From Plasmodium brasilianum (lineage: Eukaryota; Apicomplexa; Aconoidasida; Haemosporida; Plasmodiidae): DNA of 64,000 nt. The stretch spans positions 62,001 to 126,000 of the forward strand of contig NC_090114.1 in the NCBI RefSeq assembly GCF_023973825.1, read 5' to 3'. The stretch's first letter is position 1, and every line of letters begins with the position of its first letter. Below the pieces are notes generated by a model. The model saw only the letters and a program-made list of their open reading frames with translations, was not told where the DNA came from and searched no databases. The translations under genes and the position numbers were made by a program. Positions 12,901 through 26,820 of the stretch are shown here, piece after piece.

Positions 12901-15900
12901 GATATAAAAATTTTATTATTCTAATATATATTGTAACGACAAAATTAGTGATAACATAATATATTTTTTATAATAAAGGATGCTATATTTACCTATAAAA
13001 TGTTTTTGTACTATTGTTTTTTTTTAATAGAAACATAATAAAAATTATATAGCTATAATATATTTTATATCAATGACTAAGAAAAAAAAAATTAATAATG
13101 CATTATATAATTTTATCTTAAAAATTGTTAGAAATAAAAAATTTCATTAAAATAAAATAATTTGAACTTGTAAAAAAACATTTAAAATATAGATATTAAT
13201 ATATTACACTAATTAAATTATTTTTTTAATAATCTTATTAAGAATGAAAAACAAAAATTATATACATTATTTTAATATTTCCAAATATTGAGTTTTTATA
13301 TATAAAATGAAACGTATAGAGTATAGAATGTAGATAATACATAGTTCTCTACGCTTAGATAATAAAAATTAATTTTACAGTGTTATCATATTTATTATTT
13401 TAATTTTATTAAAATAAAGTTCTAGAAGAAACTATTATTAAACAATATTAATTATTATAACATGATAATGATAGTATTAATAAGTGAAAAAGGATATTTA
13501 GCACAACATTGTGTGATATATTTATCTTAATACATGTTTTGTTCCCTATTAATGTAATTTTAAGCGTTATGCAATATAACGTACCTAGAAAGTAGGATTA
13601 ATATAATTCTACCTAATATAAAAAAATATATATAATTTAATGACACATATAGTATGATTTTTTATTTTTGTACATTAATTTTTGAAATTTATAATTTTTA
13701 TTGAAGTTCAAACCAGAGAATTATTAATATATGACAAATATTTATGTTCCTGCATTTTATAATTTAATTTTTTTTTAATTAATTATATATAATTAGTAAA
13801 AATATTAATATAGTAAAAAATAAAAAAATAAATAAAAAGAAGAGATTAAAGGAAAAATACGCATAGAAATAATGCACAAAGTTTCATTAATTTAAAATAA
13901 TAACAAATGAAAAAAATTTACATATAATATATAGGATAAGATATCTATATATCAAATAAAGAAAAAAACAGTGTAATTAAATATGCGACATAGTATTTTT
14001 TTTTTCAATATAATATCAGAGCAAATGTATTATTTATTATTTTAACTATACATGGAGTTGTAAACGTACTTTATAGATTCAGCATAATGAATCAACAAAA
14101 ATATCGAAATATTATTTCAATTAAAACAATTAAGGGAAAAAATACATCATGCAAACATTTTTCTCTTATGTTATATTTCTAAGACAATGATAATTCTAAA
14201 AACACTATGTACAAAGAAAATTATTAAAATAATTTAAAATATAAAATTATAATATTGTTCTTAAAAAGCATTAACTTCTAAGTGCATAATAAAAAAATTA
14301 AACAAGAGAAAAAACAGTTAAATTTTTAAATATATTTTGAAATTAACAAAATTAACAAAATTAACATTATTACATTTTTATTATTCTAAAGTATACACAT
14401 TATAGTTTTTAAATATTTATTAAGAATCTTGTTTATATTCTCCTACAATTTCTCAGAATTTGGTATTAGTTTTTTACGACATTTAATATTACTATATAAA
14501 ATAAACAATAATATATTTTTAATATTGACAAAAAAAAAAAAAATATAAATTATAAAATAACTATAAAGAACAAGTGAACTATAAAATAAAATTATTCCAA
14601 CAATTTATGTATAGATGAATAATTTCAATTTTAGAAGCACTTTTCATTTATAAATATTCTTGTGTTCTATTTACTTTTTATCAATATAACTACCCTTAAA
14701 TAATTTTTTTATGTTTTTTCTTTTTTTTAACTAAGGAATCATATTCTAATGACTTAATTTCTTTGTAAAACATTAAATTTACTTCTTGTTAAGTATATAT
14801 ACAAGTGAATTGTATTATTATATATATGTATATCTTAATAAACATTATATATATTAAGTACTATGATATTTTTAATTTTTAATACATACACACAAAACCA
14901 GTTAAATATTAAATTTCAAATTATTATTATTATATTTATACTAGCTATATAGAAAAATGCCATTATGAAATAAAACGTTCATTTAAATATTCTATTTTAT
15001 TAGAATATACCATACCTCTTAAATGATCATAGCAACAGTGTATATATGTATGTCTGTATTTTGTAGTTCTTTAAGAGAAATTGCTTACAAGTTGCATCTG
15101 TTTCATATTTTTAATATAAATTGTTTGTTTAATGCTTCTAAAAAATATACATACATCAATCAATACGTATAGTCTTTACATACATGCTAAAAATGTCAAC
15201 GTATTATATAATAATTTATAAATTGGGGCATTATACAAAATAGTAATAATATTCTCACTAAATCGCAAAATTTATAATGTAAATACTGTACTCGTAAGAA
15301 TTATAAAATTAAGTTCTAAAGTGAACTCTTCTTAAAATTTGTCACATAAGGGAATGAAGCTCCTTAATATCAATGAAAACCATTTTTTGTAAAAATTTTC
15401 ACTAGATCATTAATATACAAATGAATAAGAACAGACACATGATGAGTAGAATTAATTTATCTAAAAATTGCCTATAATTACATAATCATATATTATGTTA
15501 TTTTTCATATTTTTTCTTTTTCCCAATCTTTAAGTTATTCCAACTATAAATGATAACTCTCTTCTATAATCCCTTTAATTAACTATGACAATGAATTACT
15601 TCTATATTGGTGCTGCATTTTTAAGAATGTCAATCTTTTGTACCATTTTACTTCAATTGAAAAATGATGTTGTTTTCAGCAGTAATAATTATAAAAATTT
15701 TGAAACATCTTGATAAACAAAATTATCAGATATATATATGTGGAAAGATATACTGTATAAAACATTGTTCATCAAATAATTTTAAATTATAACTCTTCAA
15801 TTATAATAATCAATGAAAATATAAAATAATAACCATATATATTAATTGAAATGTATTTTTAAAAAATACAGAAAAACAAGAATTACAGAATAAATTTTTA

Positions 15901-18550
15901 TAATAATAATATTGCAAAAATATTAGGATACACCTGAATATTTTTTTAAAAGAACTATGAAAAGTTCACATAAATATTCGTGTTATCTATTTTATTGAGG
16001 TAACAAAAACACCCTGAATTTAAATAATTATTCTTTTGCGGAAATTTTGTATGCCACTAAAGGAGAAGACATAAGACATTAAAAAAAGTAAATATTAACT
16101 AATAATATTAACGTTATTACTCAAAGATTAACATAGATAGGATATATGATATTTATTATGGAAAACTCATCCGTATAATATATCTAAAGACAATTAAATA
16201 AATAAATATGTGTATACTATTTCTATGTAAGATGAAAAATAAAATTTTTTTGTATTACCTAATAATTTGTTATATTAAAAATATGTTATAAATTAATGTA
16301 GCATTAATAAAAATATAATAATTTTTATAGTATGTTAACTACATATACAGTTATGTCACTAAATAAGAAATCATATTTTTTAAAATATCTGCGTTGGAGA
16401 TGTAGAATTTGATATTAAACATATTATATATAGGACGAAATTATTTAATCCAATAAGATTAAAAGATATTAATTAATTATAACAATAAAATCACCTTTTT
16501 TACATTATTATAATATACATAAATATAATTTATTTCATGTTAACTGCATTCAAGCATAAAACTAATTTATTTTATGCTATGATGAAACTCTATATTTATC
16601 TGTATAACTAAAAGTATGTATATAAAATAAGAATATGTTTGTCAATAAAATAATTTTTTTTATTTTATTTTGAATATATTTTATTCTATAAGGACGCAAT
16701 CCCTATCATAGTATATAAGTAATTATGAATTTTATTTTGAAATAATTTGAACTACAAATATAAATATGTAAATTCCTTATTTTAAAAATATATTCCACAT
16801 TTCTTATTTTTAGAATATATATATATTAAATAAAAAAAATATATATATATAATTTGTTATTTAAACAATTATATTTTCTTTAATACAATTACTCTTAATT
16901 ATATATATTTGGTTTTTTTTACTTTGCGTTACTTTTTATTGTTGTAATATTTTTATTAGTTTATATTATTTTAAAAATTTACTTATTGTACATATATATT
17001 TTAATATTATATGTTATATTTTTAATAAATAAATAAATAAATATGTAATATATGCATCATAATATAGAGGAAACTTCAATAAATCATATGAAATGTTATT
17101 AATTTTGTATAACGTTTAAATAAATATATTGTTTAATATTAAGCATCAAGCTGTTATTTTCATAATGTATTAAAAAAAAAATAAAAATTAAAAAGTACAT
17201 AAACAATAAAAACAAAGAATTGAACACATATACATGAATTTGTAAACAAATAAAATATTTCATAAAAACACAATATAAAACTCTCTCTTTTTTTTTTTTC
17301 TTCGCACATCAATTTTATCAAATATAATTAATTCTATGAAAATTTTGTTCACATGAATTTAAAGAATAATTGTGTTGATTTCATGAAATTTTTCTTTCTG
17401 AGGATCTTCGTATTGAATTATAAAATACAAAATTATTTAATAAATATCAAATAAACTTATTAAATAGAAAAAAAAACTTAATATGTAAGTACTGATCTAA
17501 TATTACAAAAGCCAGAAAAAAAAAAAAAAAAAATATACAAAAATAATACGAGCGAAATATCGTAAAAAAAAATGTATATTATAGAAGGATATTGTTTTAT
17601 TTATTCGTTTTTGTTATTACTATATCGCATCCTAATTGTATTATTCTAATGCTCAAAAAACGAAATATAATAAGAGAAAATATCTTATGAATTTAATATT
17701 CTTTTTAGCACTATATTATTAGAATTGTCGATTTTATATTTGAATATTTATACATTTTAAAAATTAAATGTGGAATATTGTTATATTCTTATAAAAAGTA
17801 AAAATTTCAAATATTTCTAACTATATATAGTAAGACTACATATATCTTATATAATTATATTTCGTAAACCTAGTTTTTATTAGTTAATATTTAGTTGTAC
17901 TTAAAATTAATATTATATATATATAAACATAAGTAATATATAGCAATCTTGTTAAGTTTATATATGATAGTTTTTTTTATTCATTAATATATTTATCAAA
18001 AATATTTTTAAAAAATATCACAGAATAATTAGCTTATAATCTCTAGGGAAACATCTATTATTCATCGTCTAACAACAGATTTAAACAAAATTGTTCTAAA
18101 TCTATTTTTTGTATAAATACTAATATAAATTTTACTTCTAGAATTTTATTCTCTGTTATATCCTTAATGAAATATTTTATCTATATGTAGTATATATAAT
18201 TGTTATTTTTAGAAAAAATTTATATGTCGTTAAATTATAATTCTTATGCAATTTTATATTCTTAAAATTAAATAAATTCTACGTTATTAATTTTATTTCA
18301 ATAATATTACTTAATGACTATATTAAATAAATATTTTATTAATTATTTGTTTTTCAGGATATACTACAATTATACTTATTTAAAAAAAAATATAATGTTA
18401 TTTATATGGATATAATAAAAAACAAATAAAATAAATTACAAATCAAACATTTACTGAATATTAAAAAAAATATTGAATATATCTAATACCTTAATTACTG
18501 CAAAAGTTTTGTGAACATTTAAAAAATTCATTATATTACAATATAGAAAT
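12901..18550. other. Gene-free AT-rich spacer
   Basis: No reading frame of interest was seen on either strand. The proximal part should contain the type B promoter. On the minus strand near 15,480-15,650 there are short charged peptides interrupted by stops, too fragmentary to call a relic. Confidence 0.5.
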
Positions 18551-19455
18551 ATGCTTACCTTTTTTACTAAAGCTATTATTTCTTCCATTTTAATATGGAC
18601 TTATAAATATTTCGATGAGGTACCATAGTAATTGCATATAAATTGTCTTTTTTCTTATTTGCTATTTTATTTTTTTATATAAAATAAAATTTTTATTGAA
18701 ATAATATATAAATATACTCTTTTCAACTAATGTATATTCATCTTTATTTTTAGTTATCTATTTATCGTAAATCATGGAACAAAAGATACAACCGAAACAA
18801 TACATTCAACGTACAATTTACAAGATTACTAAGTAGTGAAACAAAAGTAAAAGAAGAGCGAAAAAAAAAAAAAAGTATAAATGATTCACTATACAAAAGC
18901 GATGATTCCTTTATAGAAAGACCAAATTCATTAGAACATGATGAAGAATTTAAAAAAATATTTACTAATTTAATGCAACGTGATATTTCTGAACAAGAAT
19001 TTAATGATTTGATGCAATACACAAAATTTCACAAACAAGATGATTCATCCAATATTAAACAAAATTTAAAAAAAAAACATAACTTAAAACATTATGATAT
19101 TGTTGAAAAACACAAAAACTCACATACATTTTTAAAGAAGGTAGACTCAAAAAATGAATCATATTTATTTCAAAACAGTTCATGTAATAAACATCATTCC
19201 TTAAAGCATCATGATATAGATAAGGATCTTTTATATTTAAGAAAAAAACGGCAAGTATATTCTTTAGTTAAGTCAAACAAACAATTTCTTAAAAAAAGAT
19301 TATTTGTATTGTTTACTCTAATTATATTATGTATTGTTATTGCACTGTTATTGTACTGCGCGCAATCACATCCGGCTACTGAAAGTTTCGTTCAATTCTC
19401 ACTCAATCGAAGCAAATGGATTCCTTATGAAAAAGTGTTGCGTAATATAATGTAA
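18551..19455 (+). CDS. Plasmodium exported protein, unknown function (two exons)
   Basis: Exon 1 (18551-18619, 23 codons) reads MLTFFTKAIISSILIWTYKY then FDE, a recessed hydrophobic signal; the donor is GTACCA. Exon 2 (18754-19455) follows TTTTTAG, phase 0. The product is about 256 residues. RLLSSE at 47-52 resembles a PEXEL but has Ser instead of Glu at the fifth site, so export by this route is uncertain. The body is strongly basic and lysine/histidine-rich. A short internal repeat, HNLKHYDIVEKH (about 132-143) and HSLKHHDIDKD (about 171-181), is visible. One membrane span lies near 206-225, followed by about 30 residues. This layout fits a family of Plasmodium exported proteins of unknown function, distinct from the fam genes around it. 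It is the only plus-strand gene in the left half before STP1, and no counterpart is seen in the right module. Confidence 0.75.
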
Positions 19456-21910
19456 TAAATAAATCTAAAGCTAGTAATAAATATAAAAAAAATATTCACT
19501 GCGAAAAATTAATCTTGTATATTTTTAAATTTATTACAATAATATAATGCCTTGTAAAATTTTATATATCTAATATTAAAAAAACATATACCCTAATATA
19601 ATTATATAATATTTGAATTTTATATTTATTCATATTTAATCTTAAAAGATTAACTTATCATAAATATGTACACCTAATAATAAAAGTATATTATTTATAT
19701 TTTAATTGTTAGTTTAAATTTTTTAAATTTCATATTTTATTTAAAATTATTCTATCTAGCGACTTACATTTTTCGATAAGTATATTCGTGAGAAACAAAT
19801 ACATTTCCAAGTTTAAAATATATGACAAAGGGCAATTAAATAAATTACATTACATTATATTTTTCATTGAACTATATGTACTTCTTATTTTATTTAATGT
19901 TCAAAAAAATGTTTCTATTATTAATTAATATTTATTAGTTAAGTAAATAAATTGTTATTATTTATTAACTAGTATTATTTAAATTGGAAAATGTAATTTT
20001 CTATTTTTTTTCCTTTTTTCATTTTATCATAAATAATATAACTAATCATACACTAAAAACTAATAAATTAAAAAGAAAAAAAAGGTTAAGTTCAATGCAC
20101 TTCTGTTTGAATTAGAACAAAAGAAAAATTATTAGTAATATTATTTTTATAATAAAGAACATAATGAACAAATATAAAGAAATCAATGTCAAAATATATA
20201 GGGTATCTATGCTTATTTCGCTGATGTTATCTTTTTAATTTGTATATAGAAATTATAATTAGTACTCCATTTTTTTTTAATTAAATACTCTTTAAATTGT
20301 GCTTTAAATTTTTTATGGGTACTCTGTAAATTAAATAAACATCAAAATGTTTACTAAGTACATTGGACTAATGAAAAACTTTTTGTTGTAACTTATATTA
20401 TGATTACACAAACTACCCCTTCTTTATATATAAACGAATATTTGTCTACTCATAAATGGATAATTAATATATAAAATTTATTTTAATAATATATCTTATA
20501 AGGATGATACAATTTATGGGCATCATTAAATTAAGGAAAATAAAATAAAATTTAATGTAAAATTTTTTATGAGATATTTTTATTATTTTTTTCTTATTTT
20601 TATATTTAAATATTCAATAAATGCGTAAAATTTTAATTTTATTATATTACATTAATCAGCAATATGTTCGTCTATTATTATATAAATGTATTTTACAAAA
20701 GGTGAATACAATTTCTATTCAAGTTTCACTAAAGCATAACATATGCATTTTCAATTTTTTAGAATTTCACAGTTAAAACTTTTCTATTTTATAATAATAA
20801 AATTTTCTATCATACTCATTTTTTGTTTATTTCTCAACGTGCTAATACCATCATTATGTAAATAAAACTATCGATTATTAACTATATAACACGAATAAAT
20901 TTCATGCATGAGAACATAAGAAAATATGTTGTATAAATATATTAATTATGATATTTAATAAATAAGTAGAATTGTTCATATTTGTTAATTTTCAGTATTT
21001 TTTTTTGCATTTAAATACAAAGAAAAAAATTTAACTTTATAAATATGTAACAAATTTTTAGTTTCAAATTCTTTTTTTAATTCCTTATTTTTGAAGATTT
21101 ATTTCTCATTAATATATTTATAACATAGCAAAAATAAATGTAATTACTTACAGATATTTATATGGTTACGCAAAAAAATTTTATTTCTTTTTGCCTCTTT
21201 TATTAGTAATTGCACCTTTACATATATTTAATTTCATTTATAAGACATTCAAAATTTTAAACATATATCAAAAAGGTTCTTCGAGTAAATATTTATTATA
21301 ATGCATTTATTATGATTCAATTTGTAATAAATATTAATTAAATTTGCTTGTAACAAAAACAAAAAAACGCTCTTTTTCTTTTATTATATACAAAAAAAGA
21401 CATTTACAAATGAATAAAAACAAAAAAAAATATATTTTTTAGTTATAAATTAATAATTTTAAACTAAAAAAGCGCAACAGAAATGATAAGAAATTAAGTG
21501 AAATTTTTAATGTTCGAAATATGAATTTTCCCACTAATTTAACCAAATAATACAAACTTCAATTATCATATCAAATTTATGGTGCATTCATATACTTCAA
21601 GTAAAAAATATTCTTAAATTCACATATATATATTATTTAATAATAATAAATTATATTAAAACAATTTTCTAAATACAAATTTCAACGTAAAACAGTAAAA
21701 TTCAACAAGGAATAACAACTCATGTTTATATAATATATCAAAAATATTATATATATGAGGGGGTATTATAAAAATTGACTATATTTACATTTTTAATATA
21801 TAAGTAATATATTTGAGAATACTACACATTGTCTTATCTATATTAAATAGTTTTTCTACCAATAAATTAATAGAATTATATTAAATTTTAGAATTATTAG
21901 CTTTTATTGA
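19456..21910. other. Gene-free spacer between convergent genes
   Basis: This spacer lies between the plus-strand gene ending at 19455 and the minus-strand pseudogene ending at 21911. No gene is seen. The stretch at about 21,240-21,360 (ACATTCAAAATTTTAAA and on) resembles 50,300-50,410, the matching 3' flank of the gene at 50.9-51.85 kb. Confidence 0.5.
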
Positions 21911-22722
21911 TTAATATTTTTCAATTATTTTCAAAATATTTAGAATAACTAATACAACTGCAACAGGAAAGAGTACAAACAAAAATAAATACATTTTTAT
22001 ATATATGAAATATACTTCTGTTCCCAATGAGCCAAAACAATTGAAAAATAAATAATGTGATAATAGAATTAGTACAATTCCTATAAATAAAACTAAAAAG
22101 GATGAAGTAACTACTAATGCCAACTTTCCGTGTATCATTATGTTTGCTTTCGTTTTATTAACTTTGAGGTTATTTTTAATTTTATCTTTAGAATCTAATA
22201 AATTATTTTTTTTTAAAAAAATATATCTGTTCTATTAAGTAAAGCAGAACTCTTTTGTTTATATAAATTATCCTCTTTCTCCATATTCAATAAGCTTTCT
22301 TTAAAATTTATTCTTTCCCATTTATTGTTTTTGTTATTTTTAGTTATGCCTTTTTTTTTACATACCAATGTAGTATTCCACCCGTTATCTGGTATATATT
22401 CAATCGATTTTAAGTTCCCTATGTTCTGTGCTAGTAGTGTATTTTTTGTTATATCTAAACATCCATGTAAATTATATTCATTTATTAACAATTTACGAGG
22501 TGTATTATAAAAAAAAAAGTAAAAGAATTATTTACAATTATATAAATATCCATACTATGAAAAACTTATTTTTAAACCTAAAACATGGAACCAAAAAAAA
22601 AAAAATATTAAATATTATTATAATACCATATTATAGAAATAATTCCATATACAAATTAAAATGGTAAATGTTATGAATTCAATAAAAATAAGAGAGTTAT
22701 TATTTTGTTTCAATGTATACAT
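21911..22722 (-). pseudogene. fam-like two-exon gene with frameshift and lost splice acceptor
   Basis: Exon 1 (22722-22627, 32 codons) is intact and hydrophobic (MYTLKQNNNSLIFIEFITFT and on), with donor GTATTA. Exon 2 should begin at 22506 in the matching phase. The bases before it read AT where every sibling has AG, after the same long T tract, so the acceptor looks mutated. The PEXEL arginine is also gone: TLLAQ replaces RLLAx. A stop at about 22,213, next to a T/A homopolymer, ends the first half. The second half, in another frame from about 22,190 to 21,911, carries two membrane spans. The segment ESLLNMEKEDNLYK matches EILLKAEERNNLFK in the gene at 50.9-51.85 kb, its likely module counterpart. 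A homopolymer sequencing error could explain the frameshift but not the missing AG. Confidence 0.75.
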
Positions 22723-25700
22723 TTCTAACACTATAATATATTGTCTAATGAAAACGTAAACAATATTCTAAATAATATAAATTATAAAAGTAACACTTTT
22801 TATTATAATTTTTGTTTGATATCTTTTATTTTATAATGTATATATTGAATATATAAAGATATAGCTAATAATAAACTTTAAAAATATAAATATACTTTTA
22901 AATTTATTTAGCATAATATCTCTATAGAGCTAATTGTGAAAAGTAAAGAGAAAATATTATGCAATAATTTAAATAAAAATAAATGATTAATATTAAAAAT
23001 ATGAAAACTAATTATTTAATGGTAAAAGAGTTAATAAAATTTTTTAATAATTTAAAAAAAAAAAATTATATGTAATAGCAAAATATTAGATTATAATAAA
23101 TCAAAAATTTTATAAACACTAACACAAAATTCCTTTATATTTAAATGCATAACATGTAGAAAATGTATACACAAATATACTCAGAAATTAATATTGCACT
23201 TTTACATTCTTTCCATAAATAATTTCTATTTTTTATGTTTTTTAAAGAGTTTCGTTTTAAGGTAAAACCTTACTAACAAATACGACAGAAATAATATTAA
23301 AAAAAAAGTGAAATTATCAAAAATATTTCTAATTATATAAAATATACACAAGTATCTATAAAAAAAAAAAAATATTTTTTTATAAATTATTATATATTAA
23401 TAAAATTTGTCGTTTTAAAAGAATCTATAAAATAACATATATTTAAAAAAATTATAATAATAAGCTTCATAACGTTTATAATATTTTTACAATGTTATCA
23501 TTTTTATCTAAGTTCAAATAAAATTTATTATTATTTAATAACTTTTAAAACTCACAAATTTCATATTTGTTCTTATATCTAAAAGCTAAATATCAGATAT
23601 GTTTATAAAATATTAATATAAAATAAAAAAAACAAACAATTAAAATAAAAATAAATTTATGATAAAAACATTCTATAAAATTCAATAATTCCAAAATTAT
23701 ATATAGCCATATAAAATTACAAGCAAAAGTAAAACAAAGCGTAAAAATTAAAAATGCATAAAAGAATGATGAAAATAGATTTAGATATATTGTAGATTCA
23801 ATAATTGTTCTAACAGAAAAATACGGAAAGAATTAATAATAACTATATTTTCAAAAAATATTTTAAAATTTATATTTAAACAATTAATATTTTATATAAC
23901 ATAAAAAATTCTAACAACAAGAAAATTATTTTATATTATTTTATTTTTGCTTTTTGTATTTTTTAACACTGGGCTTAATAACTATAATTCATTGTATGAA
24001 AAAATATTATAATGATAAAAAAAAAATTAATTAATCAATCATTTATAGTTAAAAAAGTTTGAATAACTTAACCAGCTCTCAAACATTGACATAAACATAT
24101 ATCCATTCCATTATATTATTTGTATATATTTATTGTATTAATAATATGAAAATTATATTATCATGTATAAGTCTATATCATTTAATCAAGTTATGTTTTA
24201 ATACTTTAAAAAAAAAAATTTTCTTATAAAATAAGATTACATATAAAAACTGGCAAATGTTGAAGTTCATAACTCGTATTACAATAAATGTAAAATAAAA
24301 TAACATATATATTGTATTTAATACATTAGATTTAATGTGTTAATTTATTTATATTCTCAAGTATTCTTGGGAATTTTTATTTTTCTTAAGCACTTTTTTT
24401 CTTTTTTTTTATAATAGATATATATATTGATTTATTTTCTTAATATCTTCAATAATAAAAATACAAACATTTTTTCGCGATGAACATATTCTTTTATAGA
24501 TATTTAAGTAACTTTTATAAAGGTAAATTTAATCAAAGTTCACATATTATTAATAATAAAAATATAGAATTTTGTATCCTCGTATTTTTTGAAACAGATT
24601 AACAGTTAACAAAATATATAATAACATATATAAAAATACTATTACAATCAAAATTTCACTATAAAATAATCACCATTTTTTAGAAATAACCTGAATTCTA
24701 GATTTTATTATAAATTATATATAAACGAAACTAATATTTTTTTTATTTTTATATTATAAAAAAAAAGAGTGTACATTTATGAAAGAATTATAATTGGTCT
24801 ACATAAACTATGTGTATTTTTATATATCTACAATATGATATTAACATATTACTTAATATATCTATAGAAAACTATAAAACGTATTACAAACATATAAACA
24901 AATACTTATGCATTGTTAAAGTATTGTAAAAATTATATATATTTTTTAATAACTTCTAAAATTATATAGAATTTAACAGATATTTGACTGTCTTAGAAAT
25001 TTATAATTAGAATACAAAAGAAACATTTATTTCATAATATAAATTAATGTCTTGTTAAATTTATTTTATTAATGCAATTATTTAATGATATAAAATATAT
25101 ATAATTATAAAATTTCAATGTAATTTATATTTAAAAAATTTATACAAATTCTAATTAGCACTATAAATAGTAAGGATAATTAAATTATAAATGATATAAA
25201 TACTTTTTTTAAATATAAAAACATACTTTCCCGTGATTAACTATTTTAAATTATCCACAATTAAAAAAGCTATTCTTCTCTTATATAATCATAAATTCAC
25301 AATTATATGATTAAAAAAAAACAAAAGACTGTTAAAAATATTCTTAAATTAAATACGATTTATAAGATACATTCTATAAAATATTTTTATAGTGTATACA
25401 TTAATTTTTTTTCAAGTAAATATATATATCTATATAAATATATAAAAATACTTTCACTTCGTTTCATTAAATATAAAGGAAGAAGTATGTATTTTTATTA
25501 TAATTATAATAAATTTCTTTCTAAAATTACTTCAATAAATAATCATTTAAGATTAGTACAAAAGAAAAAAATAAAACAAAAACTTTTTATATGAAATACA
25601 AAATAATGCAAAAATATTATATGAACTGTGCAATTATATATTAATTCGTACCTTCAAATATGTATTTTCCATAATTATATAATTAAATATACAGACATAT

Positions 25701-25955
25701 ATATCAATCCATAATATTTAATTAAATTGAAGAAAAACTCTAAAATGCATATTTATAAATACTAAAACTTTCATAGCAAAAAAAATACTAATAGAATATT
25801 TATTTACTCTTCCTCATCAAAAATTCTAGTTATTCACACTTACATTTATATAATTTAAGCATTTATTAACATGTAATTAAGCATATAAGTATACTATATT
25901 TATATATGCATATTAATTCGTAATCCACAGAAAGAAAAATATTTATTTATGTGTT
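22723..25955. other. Gene-free AT-rich spacer
   Basis: No gene is visible. The stretch at about 23,145-23,345 (ATAACATGTAGAAAAT and on to AAATATTTCTAATTATAT) aligns with about 52,170-52,375 upstream of the gene at 51.85 kb, supporting block duplication. An open plus-strand run at 25,307-25,594 is simple K/I/Y-rich sequence and was not called. Confidence 0.5.
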
Positions 25956-26820
25956 CTAACATTTCCTCTGCACCATTCTATTATGTTTTCTAAATTTAAC
26001 ATAAGTAAAAGCAGACCATATCATCAATATGACAATTTATATACCCAATAATACAAGAAATGATATAGCATAATCATGGTTCATAGTTGTTTTAAGTTCC
26101 CCAACACTCATAATCCCTATATAGTTTTTTACACTGTCCAAAAAAAACACCAATAAAACCTCCTAAATGTGCTAATACTTCCCAAGTAAATACCATAGTA
26201 GGTAGAAACATTTTATACCCAAACTTTTTACATATTAATTTTTGGTATGTCCTATTGCTAATTGAATATTTTTTTTTTATAACAAAATCTACGTAATCAA
26301 GTTGCTTGAAAAAATTTCTTTCAAAGCGAGATAATTTTTTGCCTCCATATACTAACTTTTTTTCTACCTTATATTGTTTATTGAATTCTTAATATAATGA
26401 AATTTACCTTTATCGTAAAATAGTTTTTTCGTTCCTCTTTCCATTTTCAATTACAACTTTTTCATCATTCTTTTCATAATTATGTATCTCTTGTTGTGAA
26501 TCTACAATTTGTGAAACATTTTTATCTTTAAGTACTTTTAATAATCGAAAATTTCTTAAATATAATTTTATGTCGTACGTAAGGTCTTCCATCGATATAA
26601 TAAAAGTATTCTAATAAGAAAAAAATATATTTATTAATTAAAAGTATAATTGATCTCAAACACAAAAATTATAATTCATAAAAATGAGTAGAAAAATAAA
26701 AAATACAAATATCCTTAAATAATGTAATTATACCTCTTCATTGAAAAAACTACAAATCCAAGATAAAAGTATAAATATACCAATTTTAATAAAAATGATT
26801 AACCTAAATTTTGTTTTTAT
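25956..26820 (-). pseudogene. fam-like two-exon gene, start codon lost and several stops
   Basis: Exon 1 (26820-26734) aligns codon for codon with sibling 29-codon exons, but its first codon is ATA rather than ATG; the rest is a normal signal/anchor ending FFNEE before donor GTATAA. Exon 2 starts at 26610 after TATTAG, in phase. Three TAA codons (26412-26410, 26406-26404, 26391-26389) interrupt the frame just before EFNKQYKVEKK. A run of eight T/A at 26140-26147 shifts the frame inside the loop after the first membrane span. A further TAA at 26039-26037 falls inside the second span. The tail ends RKHNRMVQRKC at 25956. The segment QLDYVDFVIKKKYSISN is related to HIDYIDFIKKKPSISN in the intact gene at 46.1 kb. 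This is a clearly dead copy. Confidence 0.85.

Noticed and set aside
25307..25594. 95-codon plus-strand open frame rich in K, I and Y
   Set aside because: Simple AT-driven composition, in the 3' flank of a fam pseudogene, without introns, motifs or homologue in the window.
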